Origin: Paenibacillus_AB hodogayensis | GTDB lineage: Bacteria; Bacillota; Bacilli; Paenibacillales; NBRC-103111 | DNA length: 64,000 bases | Reading direction: 5' to 3' | Assembly: GCF_039536325.1 (NCBI RefSeq) | Contig: NZ_BAAAYO010000008.1 | Span: 1-64,000, forward strand | Part shown: positions 25,635-35,312 of the stretch, piece by piece | Numbering within the stretch: position 1 is the first letter of the stretch | Layout: every line of letters starts with the position of its first letter | Notes under the pieces: model-generated | Databases searched by the model: none | The model's input: only the letters and a program-made list of their open reading frames with translations | What the model was told of the DNA's origin: nothing | Program-made: the position numbers and the translations under genes

Positions 25635-26159
25635 CTAAAACTGAATCCTTGAACTTTCTTTTACATCCGCAAACCAACATAGAAGACTATTGTGATGCTC
25701 GATAATGTTCTCAGCGCTTAACTCGCCCCTCTTCCAAGTGCTATGAGCGTCTTTTGCGAGAACCACATCATACCCTAGACTACGAGCTCGACGACAAGTC
25801 GTATCTATACAAAGTTCGGTTTGGATCCCTGTCAGAATGAGTTTTTTTATTCCTCTATTTAATAGTTCGCTTTGTAAATGGGTTTCATGAAAAGAGTCTG
25901 GAGTTGTTTTTTGAATAACTGCATCCCCCTCATTGGGACGAATTGCAGGATGGAATTCCCATTCTGGAGCTCCTGGTTCGAGAAGTTCTCCAGGTCCATC
26001 GTTATGCTGAACATAGATAATCGGGGTTCCAGCGAAACGCGACTTTTCAATTAGTGTTTTTATATTTTCTATCAAACCATCAGCGTTATGTACGGGATCA
26101 CTTTCAGGAAACATCCCAACTTGTACATCAATCACCAATAGAGCCACGTTATTATCCAT
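25635..26159 (-). CDS. Cysteine hydrolase of the isochorismatase family
   Basis: 174 residues. The catalytic triad of the family is visible: Asp11 in LLVIDVQVGMF, Lys84 in AVIQKTTPDSF and Cys117 in LTGIQTELCIDTTCRRA, with the preceding cis-peptide-type GI. These enzymes hydrolyse amides or vinyl ethers (nicotinamide, isochorismate, N-carbamoyl compounds); the substrate cannot be chosen here. It is cytosolic, single-gene and of normal length. ATG follows GGGAGG (reading upstream on the minus strand). No metabolic partner is adjacent. Confidence 0.9.
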   Translation of the reverse strand: MDNNVALLVIDVQVGMFPESDPVHNADGLIENIKTLIEKSRFAGTPIIYVQHNDGPGELLEPGAPEWEFHPAIRPNEGDAVIQKTTPDSFHETHLQSELLNRGIKKLILTGIQTELCIDTTCRRARSLGYDVVLAKDAHSTWKRGELSAENIIEHHNSLLCWFADVKESSRIQF

Positions 26160-26321
26160 ACTAGCCTCCCATTTAGCATTTGCGCCTCATTTGATTGTAA
26201 CTGGAACTTGCAGATCACAAACTCACGACCCGGATCGTACTCCTATTATATCTTATCTCTTAACCAAGCGGTCGCGGAATAAATGCAAAGGCTTCCTGCG
26301 GGACATCGAGTCCGTGACTTC

Positions 26322-27764
26322 TTACTTGCTGCGCTCTTGTAAGAACGGCCGCACCTTCCAGTAAATTGAGTGCAATTTGCACGACCGTTCGCCTGTCGGG
26401 AGGCTCCAAGAAGTCCCTTTGACCCAGGCGTTAAATGCCCCCATAGCCGGACCGCACCAAATCTGATAATCGAGTCTGCGATGCTCGGTCCCCTCGATCG
26501 CCCAGCGGCTGGCCTTGCCGAGATACCAGCGAAAAATTAGCGCCATCTTATGCTTGGGATCCTTCAAGGCCTTGGCAAGTTGTCCGGGGTCACGATTTTG
26601 GAAAAACTGCTGCGTATCCTGCCAAATATGTTCCAGCTTTTCTTGGAACACTTCCTTTTCCAACTTCAGGATTTCTTCACGCGGTATGTCTTCGAGCGAG
26701 CGGTAAGCTCGGTACAATTCCTGCAATTTGAAGCCTCTGGAACTGAATAACGTTCCCCGCTTAAGAACCTGTACCTTCACTCCCTGCTCGAACATATCTC
26801 CTGCGGGAGCCATGATGACATCGGCCAAATCCGCTGCCGCCAGCATCTTCTTTCCTTCCGCTGACAATCCGGACTCGATCGCCGATTGATTGACAGAACC
26901 CGTCATCATGTACGCAGCTCCGAGGGCAAAGGCGGCGGCGGCTGCAGTAGGAGTTCCGATACCTCCGGAAGCACCGACCCGGATCGGCCTCGTGTAGGCA
27001 AAGCTGCGCATCAATTCATTCCGAAGCCCCAAGATCGTCGGAAACAAAGCCGCCAATGGACGATTATCGGTATGCCCGCCGGAATCGGACTCGACCGTAA
27101 TATCCTCCGCAAGCGGCAGATGGGCGGCAAGTCTGACTTCTTCCTCGCTGAGCAGCCCTTTGGCCAGCAGCGCCTCCAGCATGCGAGCAGGCGGCGGCGA
27201 CATGAAATGCTTCGCTACCTCCGGGCGGGACACTTTGGCAAACAAATAATGCTTGCGGCGAATGGTTCCGGCGGCATCCAGATGAAGCCCGCTGCAGGCG
27301 TATCGGACGACTGCGGGTGTTAAACCCATAAAAGCGGAAGCCGACACTCTGACAACGCCCCGTCGGAGAAAGAGATCCACGGTCTTCTCTTCCATCAGCG
27401 GTTCGTTCGGACTGTGGATCAGATTGATCCCCCAAGACAGCCCTTCCGGATCCAGGGCAGATTGGATTTCGATTATCGCTTGTTCGATACGTGCAGGAGA
27501 AAGCCCGCCCGCCCCGAAGAAACCTAGCATTCCGCTTCTGGCCATAGCAATGACCATTTGCGTTGTCGCAATTCCATTCGCCATCTCCCCGGCAATGTAA
27601 GCAAACCGAACGCGATGAACGTTTAGAAAGGAGCGATCGCCCAGCCACTCGGGATACATAGCCGGAAGTACCGCTACCGTCGGATATACGCTTACGCTAA
27701 CCGAGGCAGAGGACGAATTCAGGCTTCCCCCGACGCCAAGTCCTAGAGCTCCGTCCTCTCCCAC
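26322..27764 (-). CDS. PfaD family enoyl reductase (trans-AT polyketide / PUFA type), orphan
   Basis: 480 residues from GTG 27764. The TIM-barrel FMN-dependent PfaD family is recognised by YIAGEMANGIATTQMVIAMA, GMLGFFGAGGLSPARIEQAI, EDITVESDSGGHTDNRPLAA and VGASGGIGTPTAAAAAFALG. The C-terminal part is the family's DYQIWCGPAMGAFNAWVKGT region. These proteins reduce enoyl-ACP double bonds for modular trans-AT polyketide synthases or PUFA synthases. No ketosynthase, ACP or acyltransferase gene is in the window, so it is an orphan. The start lies inside a broken HAD gene in another frame, so the native N-terminus (about 20-60 residues) may be lost. Whether it is expressed is unclear. Confidence 0.85.
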   Translation of the reverse strand: MGEDGALGLGVGGSLNSSSASVSVSVYPTVAVLPAMYPEWLGDRSFLNVHRVRFAYIAGEMANGIATTQMVIAMARSGMLGFFGAGGLSPARIEQAIIEIQSALDPEGLSWGINLIHSPNEPLMEEKTVDLFLRRGVVRVSASAFMGLTPAVVRYACSGLHLDAAGTIRRKHYLFAKVSRPEVAKHFMSPPPARMLEALLAKGLLSEEEVRLAAHLPLAEDITVESDSGGHTDNRPLAALFPTILGLRNELMRSFAYTRPIRVGASGGIGTPTAAAAAFALGAAYMMTGSVNQSAIESGLSAEGKKMLAAADLADVIMAPAGDMFEQGVKVQVLKRGTLFSSRGFKLQELYRAYRSLEDIPREEILKLEKEVFQEKLEHIWQDTQQFFQNRDPGQLAKALKDPKHKMALIFRWYLGKASRWAIEGTEHRRLDYQIWCGPAMGAFNAWVKGTSWSLPTGERSCKLHSIYWKVRPFLQERSK

Positions 27765-27898
27765 CCATATAAACGATACAAGTAAAAATCATTAACATCG
27801 TCAGGTGTTAGAAATAATCCAGACGCTTTATTGTAGTAGTGTAAATAAGATGAAGTGGCATCAAGAACTGTATTGTCTAAATCTACACCAATATGCAT
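27743..27898 (-). pseudogene. N-terminal fragment of a HAD-superfamily hydrolase
   Basis: ATG 27898 with GGGAG upstream begins MHIGVDLDNTVLDATSSYLH, where the DxDNT motif of HAD hydrolases holds the nucleophile Asp. It continues YYNKASGLFLTPDDVNDFY and YLYRLYGWERTEL, then ends at TAG 27743-27745 just after entering PfaD-gene DNA. Only 51 of the usual ~190-220 residues remain. It is a breakpoint relic, although its own promoter and ribosome site may still drive transcription into the PfaD gene. Confidence 0.75.
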
Positions 27899-28027
27899 AC
27901 TTACAACTCCCTAACCTAGCTAATTTTCAAAGCAAGTGAACCCCTTAATATATTCTTTCTAAACAATTGCCACTCCGTCATTATCTTTACATCACTATAC
28001 CATATGTTGGAATAAGAAAATTGCCAT
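27899..28027. other. AT-rich spacer, upstream region of the HAD fragment
   Basis: Contains the ribosome site GGGAG and AT-rich promoter-like DNA for the HAD fragment (minus strand). No other feature seen. Confidence 0.35.
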
Positions 28028-28062
28028 AAAAAGAAGCATCCAGACTAATCCCTGAATGCTTC
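28028..28062 (-). terminator. Terminator of the 28-kb lyase gene
   Basis: On the minus strand GAAGCATTCAG pairs with CTGGATGCTTC around an 8-base loop, followed by TTTTTA. It lies 74 bases after the lyase stop. Confidence 0.8.
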
Positions 28063-28135
28063 TTCATGCCTAACACTTCGCTTTTTTGTTCACCACAGCC
28101 TCAGCCTGGAAGCATTGACAGTAAGAAAGGTTTCT

Positions 28136-31100
28136 TCATTCCCCACCGACGACTTGCAGCGCATCAAAATTAATGTTGGAACTGGAGGAAGCCGGATTTT
28201 TCTCGCCGATTCGCTCATAACGAATCATATGCACGCCTTTCGTTAGCACGCCGGTATAGTAAATCTCCTGCTGGGCCTTCCAGGCCGAACTATAATTGTC
28301 CACCGTCGTTTGGTACACGCCATCTACATAAATTTTTGCTTTTCCTTGAGCGTTCGAGCGTACCCCAAGGATTTTAGCCCCTGTACCATAGAACGGAATG
28401 TCCACATAGGAACCATCGGCCGTTGCGGTTCGGGAACTCCCTCCGATTTGTCTTTCATCATTCCCCAAATACCATGTTCCCGAATACGATACGACCGAAC
28501 TCAAGCTATCGATCCACTCATCCTCCGGACGGAGAATGGTAATAGTCTCGGAACCTTTTGAAATATTATTGTATGCGTCTATCGTATACACTTTATAGTT
28601 GCCCGTCACGAAACCCGTCGTATCCAACAGGCCGTATACCCCTTCCGTAACCGTCGCCGTAGTGCCATTTATAGCCGCTCCCGCCGCTTTGACAGCCACT
28701 TGTGTCGCTGCCGTTGCACTTGGCACCAGATATAACATACCGCTTTTGGAGCTTGTCGCCGCGATCGGCGTCCCCGCAACCAATAGACCGGCGGTCACAT
28801 GGGAGAGTTCCGGTTGGATCTGATCTTCACCGATGACTTGCAGCGCATCAAAATTAATGTTGGAACTAGAAGAAGCCGGGTTTTTCTCACCGATTCGCTC
28901 ATAACGAATCATATGCACGCCTTTCGGTAGCACGCCGGTATAGTAAATCTCCTGCTGGGCCTTCCAGGCCGCACTGTAATTGTCCACGGTCGTTTGGTAC
29001 ACGCCATCTACGTAAATTTTTGCTTTTCCTTGAGCATTGGAGCGTACCCCAAGAAGTTTAGCCCCTATACCATAAAACGGAATGTCCACATAAGAACCAT
29101 CGGCCGTTGCGGTTCGGGAACTCCCTCCGATTTGTCTTTCATCATTTCCCAAATACCATGTTCCCGAATAACTCACGAAAGGATGTGTACTATCTACCAA
29201 CGTCAGATCGACAGGCATAATCTGAACAGCCGAGCCGCTCGAAATTCTCTTATCCATGTCCACCGCGTACAGCATATACTTTCCTGCAGCCAGGCCATAA
29301 GTAGCGAGTGTAACCGATACTCCCTCCGCAGCTTGCACCCTAATGCCGTAGACCGTATCTCCAACCGTCATCACAGCAGTTTCCAGCGCCGGCAAAAAGG
29401 GAGGCGTCGTACTTGGAACAAGGTATAGGAAGGCGTCTTTGGAACTAGTTGCCCGCACGGGTAACCCTGTCCCAACACCGATCGGTGTCACATCGGTTAA
29501 TACCGGCGGTTGCAGATCCGCCATCGTAAAAGTAACACTAGCGGTTTGGTTTGTGGATATATAGACAGCATCGGATACGGCCATCCCATACCCCGACTTG
29601 ACGCCGGTTACTCTCTGCCAACCAATCGGTACAAGCGGTAGCGTAAACTCGCCAGCAACGTCGGTTGTTGCGGTGATCGTGCTGTATCCGGTCAAATGAA
29701 CGGCCGCGCCTTCGAGCGGAATACCATCCGAATCATAGATGGTGCCCCTTATCGTACCTGTTGCCGTTTCGTTAGACGGCCATGAGCCTTCTGCCGCTTC
29801 CACATTGGCGATGCGGAAGTGGTGCGTACCGCTCCAGCTCGTCATCGGATAGTACTTCAACTCCGAACGGCCATCCTCGTAAACAGTAAAGCCCGGATCC
29901 TGATGGTCCAGGACAAGCAAGGTTTTCCCCTGATCGGCCCGAACCTCCATAATCTTATAGCCTGTCGTCGATTGGTCCGGATGAGTCACGACCACATAAC
30001 CGCCCGCCGCCGCTTGGGGAACTTCCGCCGCAGTCACAAGAGCATCGTAAGGATCGCCATTTACCTTACGTTGTGTGCCAATGATCGAACCGGTGGCGGC
30101 GCTATTCCCAGTCAAGATCTTGTCGCCCTTCTGCAGCAGCGCGCCATCCGCCAGGCGCATCTCCGTAATCTCTCCGTTGACCAAGCGGATAAAACCCCTT
30201 TTGCCCTCCATACGGAGATCCCCGACGATCAAGGCCTGATCCGTGTAGTTCGGCGCACTGAGTACGATATCCCGGGTATTCCCATAGGTAATCGATACCG
30301 CTACTTCGCCGGTGGTTAGGTCGGATTTCAACATATCCACCACCTCGATTTGAGGTGCTGCTGCCGCGTCCAACGGCTCCATCACCGTGACAAAGTTACT
30401 TTTCAGATCGGTGCCTTCTCTGCGCAGCACCAGCTTCGGCATGGTATACTTCTCTGCATCTACATTATTGTCAAAGCTCAGTCCTCCGGTCCGTGCTGCC
30501 CGCAGAGAAGGCGACTCGCCGATAAACAATTCATTATCGCCCGCATCGACAAATCCTGTAATCCTTAGCCCCGCATTTTCACCGGTTTCACCCTGGGTCT
30601 TCAGGGTTACTTCATACTTGCCGTCCGGCACAGGTGCAGAACGAACATCTCGCACGTACATATACCCATAATATTGGTTATCGCTTATCGTACCCGTATC
30701 CGTCTGGCTCACAGGCGGAGTAACCACTGGATTTCCGGAGAGCAAATAGGGGCCGTAATCCGTTAAGGGCAAATCGGTTTCAAACGTTGCCGTTCGATTC
30801 GCATCCCCTCCTAATGTATACTCATGTCTGGCTCCGCCGGCTACGCGGAATAAATCGACCACATACCCCTCACTGCCTGATGCTCCGTTAAACCCGATAA
30901 ACCACGGTTCTCGGCCATACGCCGTCGTTTCGGGATATGCATTTTCCTGATGCGCACTCACGACTTGAACCCCATCGGACATTGCAGTAAATGCTTCAAG
31001 ATTTCCCCCGCTCTTCCCGCCAAGTCCCGTTAACGCATCCTTGCCATTCACAACTACCGTATTATGCGCCAATGTAGAAGCCGTCCATTGTCTATAATTC

Positions 31101-33619
31101 GTATGCGTGTACCCGATATCCGGCAGCAGCTCTTGTTCTTTCGCAAATAGGCTCATATTTAACGGATCTTTATGGTCATGACCGTTGTAGGGAGAGAACT
31201 TCATGTATAACTGATTCTGACTTAACCCGGTACCGCGGGTTAACTTGGCGATCCCAGCCGCAGGTTTAAGCAGAGAAGGCGTGCTGAGCGAGACCGTCGC
31301 CTTCTCAAAAGCCCATGTATCATTAACCGGGAAAAAACCGCGGTTCGGATACGCCAGTATGTTCCGAATGTTTACCATTTCGTCGATCTGCGGCAAGTAC
31401 TCCCCTGGATTTAACTGGACATACCGTTCACCGGAACGCGGCGATTCATACTGTTCCGGATCCGTCCAACCCGCTGCCAGGGCGGCCCCCTTCTGGATGC
31501 CCAACACGGAATCCTTATGATAGCCAATCGATACTTCCTTCCAGAATCCGTCGAGCATGTACTGACTACTGGCATACTGCGCCATTAGTTCAACGGCTTC
31601 ATGCATATATTTGGGCTCATTCAATGCCCGGGCGAGGCTCATTAAGCCATTCCAGTTGGAATACTCGATATTGCTCTTGATGACTGGATATGTATGGAAG
31701 AATGCAATGGAAGGCAAGAACATATCGTTAACGATCGTCTGATCGACATCATCGCCGATTTCCAGACTTAACAGTTGCAGCGCATTTGTCTTTTTGATTT
31801 CGGCATAGGCATCCGCAAGCGGAGCTAACGCGTTCAGTTCAGTCTGGCTCCACCTGGACCACATCCCGCCGTAGTAATTATATGGAGGACCATTAACCGT
31901 GGAAATAGGATACTGCGCCCCTCCGTCAATATCATTCACCGGTACCCATCCCTGATAGACTTGGGCAAAGCGATAAAGCAATCTGGCCGCTCCCAAAGGG
32001 TCGGTAGTCGAAAGTTCTTTCGTCCGTTTGATTAAATATTCCCGTTGTAAATGCCAGAGGTGCGCGGACAAAAAGTAACGACGGCCTTGCGAATCTTCAT
32101 AGTACGGGTAGTCTACGGTCTCCCCTTTCCTATTGACCACCGTTAAGTGGTTATCCTCGGGATAAAGCGGGTTCGGATATTCGATTTTCTCGCTGTCGGT
32201 GGAAACGATTTTCCACGGATTGGCAGGGCTCCAGCTAAAGTTAACCGATCGTTCCGATAACTCGGGTTTGTGTGGAACCCAGACAAAGTTGAAACCCACC
32301 CTTTCCGGAACCAAAGCAAGCAGATTGGCGACTTCGGCAGAAGCGGGCTGCGCCGTAATCGCTCTCGGCGTTCCTTCGGCCTGCTGCGTCGGGTACAATT
32401 GATCCCCGGCTTCGATAAGGCTATATCTGTCAAAAGAAAGATGCAGGTCTTTGATCACCGAATGGCCTGGTTCATCGATACGAATCTGCAGTTGATACCA
32501 CCCATTTTCTTTCGGTGCCGGATGAGTAAAAGAAAGCAACCGTTTGTCTCCAGCCTCTGCAATCGTTGCATCATTCAAAACGGTCTTTTCCCCGTAAGGT
32601 GAGGTCCAGATAAGCTGAACGGTTGAATCCCCGCTTAGTTCTGCGGCATCCAGCTCCAATATCTTTTCCGTATAATGCCGATAAAGCAACCGGGCATTCT
32701 CAGGCGTCCATTCGACAGTCGGCTTCCCGATACCCGGCATTTCCGGGATTTGGTTAAAAAAGAGACTTCCCAACCGCCCTTCATTGCTTACATAGGCATC
32801 AAGAATAGCGCGTCTGTTTTCCCTTCCGTTGTAGTCCCCATCAATCACTTCAGAAACACGGATCGGAACCCATGAATTAAGCAACAGGGGGGAATCCGGA
32901 CCGAAATAACGCAATACATTCATATGCCACTCATCGCCAGACTGAACAGAAGTCACGCCAAGAGCAGCGAAGGGGATCGCCATTTCAGCTGTCCAGCTGC
33001 CGTCCGGCCGCTTGGTTATCACAGGGGAAACGGCTTTGTTCGCGATCAGATCAATAATGTCTTGTTTATTATCGCGGATATCCCCGTTAGTGAAGTTTTT
33101 ATAACGGATTCCAATCGGATAAGGACCTTGGGTCACAATAAGCGGAATTTGGTAAAATTTGTGATTGGTATTATCCGTACTGAGGAGAATGAACAAGCGT
33201 TCGGCTTCTGCTGGACTGCCTCCATCGGAATCGCCCTGTACGGAAATATACAAGTGATTCTGATCATAAAGCGTTTTCACGGTTGTGTCCGGCGATGCTG
33301 GCTGGTTATGAAAAACGGTCTGGAAATGAGCTAACCCGTAGACCTCGCTCCAGACGCTTTCGGAGAGCACCCCGTCTACCACAATAGGTTCGTTTGCCTG
33401 AGAAATCACACCCCTGCGGTTCGCTAGAGAGGTGACTTCCGGATAAGCATCATTTATTTGATTCACTTCCATATTTGCCTTTTTCACTCCCAGCATAGTG
33501 TTGTATCCCTGATCGGGCTGCAGGAATACGGATTCCCCGGATGCGACATCGAATAGCGTACCAAAGGTTAGCAGTATAATAAGCGAATGAACCAAACCCG
33601 CTTTTAAACACTTTTTCAT
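28136..33619 (-). CDS. Giant secreted heparinase II/III-family polysaccharide lyase with CBM modules
   Basis: 1827 residues; ATG follows GAGGAGG. Signal peptide (about 1-29). A CBM9/DOMON-like domain lies at about 58-285 (PIVVDGVLSESVWSEVYGLA), then an Ig-like segment and an alpha/alpha toroid (about 430-760: YEDSQGRRYFLSAHLWHLQR). The heparinase II/III beta domain follows with catalytic-type His motifs (FSPYNGHDHKDPLNMSLF, TASTLAHNTVVVNGKD), then a beta-rich C-terminal region. After a carboxypeptidase-regulatory-like domain (about 1320-1400: GTIYDSDGIPLEGAAVHLTG), two almost identical ~115-residue beta-sandwich modules each begin SYSGTWYLGNDERQIGG. It should act outside the cell on an acidic polysaccharide (uronate-containing; which one is unknown). 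It is the last gene of module 1, after the broken SBP, from which a terminator-like hairpin separates it. Confidence 0.85.
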   Translation of the reverse strand: MKKCLKAGLVHSLIILLTFGTLFDVASGESVFLQPDQGYNTMLGVKKANMEVNQINDAYPEVTSLANRRGVISQANEPIVVDGVLSESVWSEVYGLAHFQTVFHNQPASPDTTVKTLYDQNHLYISVQGDSDGGSPAEAERLFILLSTDNTNHKFYQIPLIVTQGPYPIGIRYKNFTNGDIRDNKQDIIDLIANKAVSPVITKRPDGSWTAEMAIPFAALGVTSVQSGDEWHMNVLRYFGPDSPLLLNSWVPIRVSEVIDGDYNGRENRRAILDAYVSNEGRLGSLFFNQIPEMPGIGKPTVEWTPENARLLYRHYTEKILELDAAELSGDSTVQLIWTSPYGEKTVLNDATIAEAGDKRLLSFTHPAPKENGWYQLQIRIDEPGHSVIKDLHLSFDRYSLIEAGDQLYPTQQAEGTPRAITAQPASAEVANLLALVPERVGFNFVWVPHKPELSERSVNFSWSPANPWKIVSTDSEKIEYPNPLYPEDNHLTVVNRKGETVDYPYYEDSQGRRYFLSAHLWHLQREYLIKRTKELSTTDPLGAARLLYRFAQVYQGWVPVNDIDGGAQYPISTVNGPPYNYYGGMWSRWSQTELNALAPLADAYAEIKKTNALQLLSLEIGDDVDQTIVNDMFLPSIAFFHTYPVIKSNIEYSNWNGLMSLARALNEPKYMHEAVELMAQYASSQYMLDGFWKEVSIGYHKDSVLGIQKGAALAAGWTDPEQYESPRSGERYVQLNPGEYLPQIDEMVNIRNILAYPNRGFFPVNDTWAFEKATVSLSTPSLLKPAAGIAKLTRGTGLSQNQLYMKFSPYNGHDHKDPLNMSLFAKEQELLPDIGYTHTNYRQWTASTLAHNTVVVNGKDALTGLGGKSGGNLEAFTAMSDGVQVVSAHQENAYPETTAYGREPWFIGFNGASGSEGYVVDLFRVAGGARHEYTLGGDANRTATFETDLPLTDYGPYLLSGNPVVTPPVSQTDTGTISDNQYYGYMYVRDVRSAPVPDGKYEVTLKTQGETGENAGLRITGFVDAGDNELFIGESPSLRAARTGGLSFDNNVDAEKYTMPKLVLRREGTDLKSNFVTVMEPLDAAAAPQIEVVDMLKSDLTTGEVAVSITYGNTRDIVLSAPNYTDQALIVGDLRMEGKRGFIRLVNGEITEMRLADGALLQKGDKILTGNSAATGSIIGTQRKVNGDPYDALVTAAEVPQAAAGGYVVVTHPDQSTTGYKIMEVRADQGKTLLVLDHQDPGFTVYEDGRSELKYYPMTSWSGTHHFRIANVEAAEGSWPSNETATGTIRGTIYDSDGIPLEGAAVHLTGYSTITATTDVAGEFTLPLVPIGWQRVTGVKSGYGMAVSDAVYISTNQTASVTFTMADLQPPVLTDVTPIGVGTGLPVRATSSKDAFLYLVPSTTPPFLPALETAVMTVGDTVYGIRVQAAEGVSVTLATYGLAAGKYMLYAVDMDKRISSGSAVQIMPVDLTLVDSTHPFVSYSGTWYLGNDERQIGGSSRTATADGSYVDIPFYGIGAKLLGVRSNAQGKAKIYVDGVYQTTVDNYSAAWKAQQEIYYTGVLPKGVHMIRYERIGEKNPASSSSNINFDALQVIGEDQIQPELSHVTAGLLVAGTPIAATSSKSGMLYLVPSATAATQVAVKAAGAAINGTTATVTEGVYGLLDTTGFVTGNYKVYTIDAYNNISKGSETITILRPEDEWIDSLSSVVSYSGTWYLGNDERQIGGSSRTATADGSYVDIPFYGTGAKILGVRSNAQGKAKIYVDGVYQTTVDNYSSAWKAQQEIYYTGVLTKGVHMIRYERIGEKNPASSSSNINFDALQVVGGE
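28151..28490 (-). repeat. Near-identical C-terminal module repeat, copy 2
   Basis: About 340 bases encoding the last SYSGTWYLGNDERQ module. It is almost base-for-base identical with 28835-29174 (684-base offset), including synonymous sites. This shows recent duplication or gene conversion. Confidence 0.85.
28835..29174 (-). repeat. Near-identical C-terminal module repeat, copy 1
   Basis: Partner of 28151-28490. The few differences include GGAGG versus AGAAG and GTTAGC versus GGTAGC near the module end. The two are separated by an Ig-like linker starting LSHVTAGLLVAGTPIAATSS. Confidence 0.85.
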
Positions 33620-33653
33620 GACTAAACCTCCTCATTTCATCGCTATTTTTGTT

Positions 33654-33681
33654 AAAAAAATAAGGAGATCTATCATCTCCT
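33654..33681 (-). terminator. Hairpin between the broken SBP gene and the lyase gene
   Basis: On the minus strand GGAGAT-GATAG-ATCTCC followed by TTATTTTTTT. It could end the SBP transcript or act as a partial terminator that lowers lyase expression within the operon. Confidence 0.65.
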
Positions 33682-33693
33682 CATTTTGTTTCA

Positions 33694-34910
33694 TTACTTG
33701 TTTTTTACATTTTCGATTTCCTTACCGATCTTTTCCTGCGCAGTGCTTAAGACCGTATTGATATCGCTCTTCCCTGTTGCTACATCAATAAAGGCATCGG
33801 AAATTATTTTTTGTGTCACCCCAGCTTCAATGGGAATCAGTCCCTCTTTTCGCGCAGGCATTGCTTCGGTATTTTTGTGATAAAAAATCGCCGAAATATT
33901 TTTTGTCTTCAGAACCTCGCTATTCTGTCCGAAAGCTTGTTGAACCTCAGGGTCGATTAATGAAGTCCCTCTTCCTTCTTTCGAATGCTCCAGCTGCACC
34001 TCCTTAGATAGTAAATATTGAATGACTTCAAACGCCGCTTCCTTGTGCTTGCTTTGTTGAGTAATCGAGAAATAAGCCGGAGGCGGTATCGAACCCGCGT
34101 TAGGTTTTTCCTTAAACACGAGAAGGGAAACCATATCCCAGTTCAAATCGGCCGGAAACGAACGGACACTTGTATTTAACTGTGCCAGCAGCATGCTAGC
34201 GGTGCGTTCCTTAATAAACTTACTTTGGTCGGCAGCGGAGTTTGCGCCTATAGGATTGCCGACCGTTGGATAGAAGCGCAGTAAATTGTCGAACAGAGGC
34301 TTCCATTTTTCGGTGTCATTCATCTTATTGGCACCGGGATCCAGGGCAGGAACAGCAAGCTGATTATCGCGCAAATACTCCGTATAAACCGCGCTGAAAC
34401 CCTGATAATTCACACCGCCCTCAACCCGGTTCAGCTTATTGGCGATTTCATACGTTTCATCCCACGTCATGCCATTCTTCGGAAAAGGAATCCCGAATCG
34501 ATTAAATAAGTCTTTGTTGTAGTAAAGGACATAAGGACTTATGAGATTGATCGGTAAACCGTACACCTCACCCTTAGTCGCTCCGGCATTATTAGCCAGT
34601 TGTTTAAAATATAACGGATTGAAAATGCTGGTATCGTACTTATTCTTTTTAATAAGCTCATTTAAATCATAGCCGAGCCCCAGATCCAGATACTCTGATT
34701 GAATCAACGTACCCGCTACGCGGACGATATCCAAAATTGATTGACCTCTTCATCCGTCAGATTGGTGTACAAAACCAGCGTAACCGGTTCGGCGGGCTTG
34801 CTTGTCGCCGTTGAAGGCTCGTTGGGCGGAAGTGTCACCTCCTTACTGCTGCAGGCTGTCATCGTGTAAAGCATAGTCATTGAAACCATAAAACAGGCTG
34901 TCTTTTTCGT
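33694..34910 (-). pseudogene. Broken SBP lipoprotein gene of module 1
   Basis: Three lesions are visible. The expected start codon is ACG at 34908-34910 (GGGGGCAAGCAA ACG AAAAAG) instead of ATG. The lipoprotein signal (KKTACFMVSMTMLYTMTACS) and strand PVTLVLYTNLTDEEVNQF are then followed by a jump: about 40 codons are missing relative to the intact paralogue at 41.8 kb, and the frame shifts near 34735. The rest, LGLGYDLNELIKKNKYDTSI, YYNKDLFNRFGIPFPKNGMT and KHKEAAFEVIQYLLSKEVQL, is well preserved to TAA 33694-33696. The intact form would have been an extracellular sugar-binding lipoprotein of about 440 residues. Confidence 0.85.
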
Positions 34911-35312
34911 TTGCTTGCCCCCATTTATTTGTACAAGACTATAGAAACCGCTTACATAACGCAAAGCACTTTATCCATAAAATCGATTCCTTCTAGATCA
35001 ACCCTGTACCAGCATAATAAAATAAGCGATTTGAAACCATTTCAATGAGGCGTAGTTATAGATACAAGCGTTTTATGTAGTCGTATTCGCGCCTTCATTC
35101 ACAATTCAACATCACATCTACACGATATCTTATTGCCATTATATATGGATTGAAAGAAAAGTGTCAATGAATTTAAATTTTTAAGAACTTTGTTCCAGGA
35201 GTTTGGGCTGACGGAACCCTACCTTGTATAGCTCAGCCAAAACGCGAAAAAATCGGACAATAGCAAAGAGGCCGGAAGACGGTCCCGACCTTTACTCCGA
35301 ACGATCCAAAGA
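34911..35312. other. Intergenic region between SBP pseudogene and GntR-SBP regulator
   Basis: AT-rich, about 400 bases. It presumably held the SBP promoter. Near 35262-35300 a degenerate GC-rich hairpin (GGTCGGGA / TCCGGCC on the minus strand) may end the regulator transcript. No frame with a ribosome site was seen. Confidence 0.4.
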
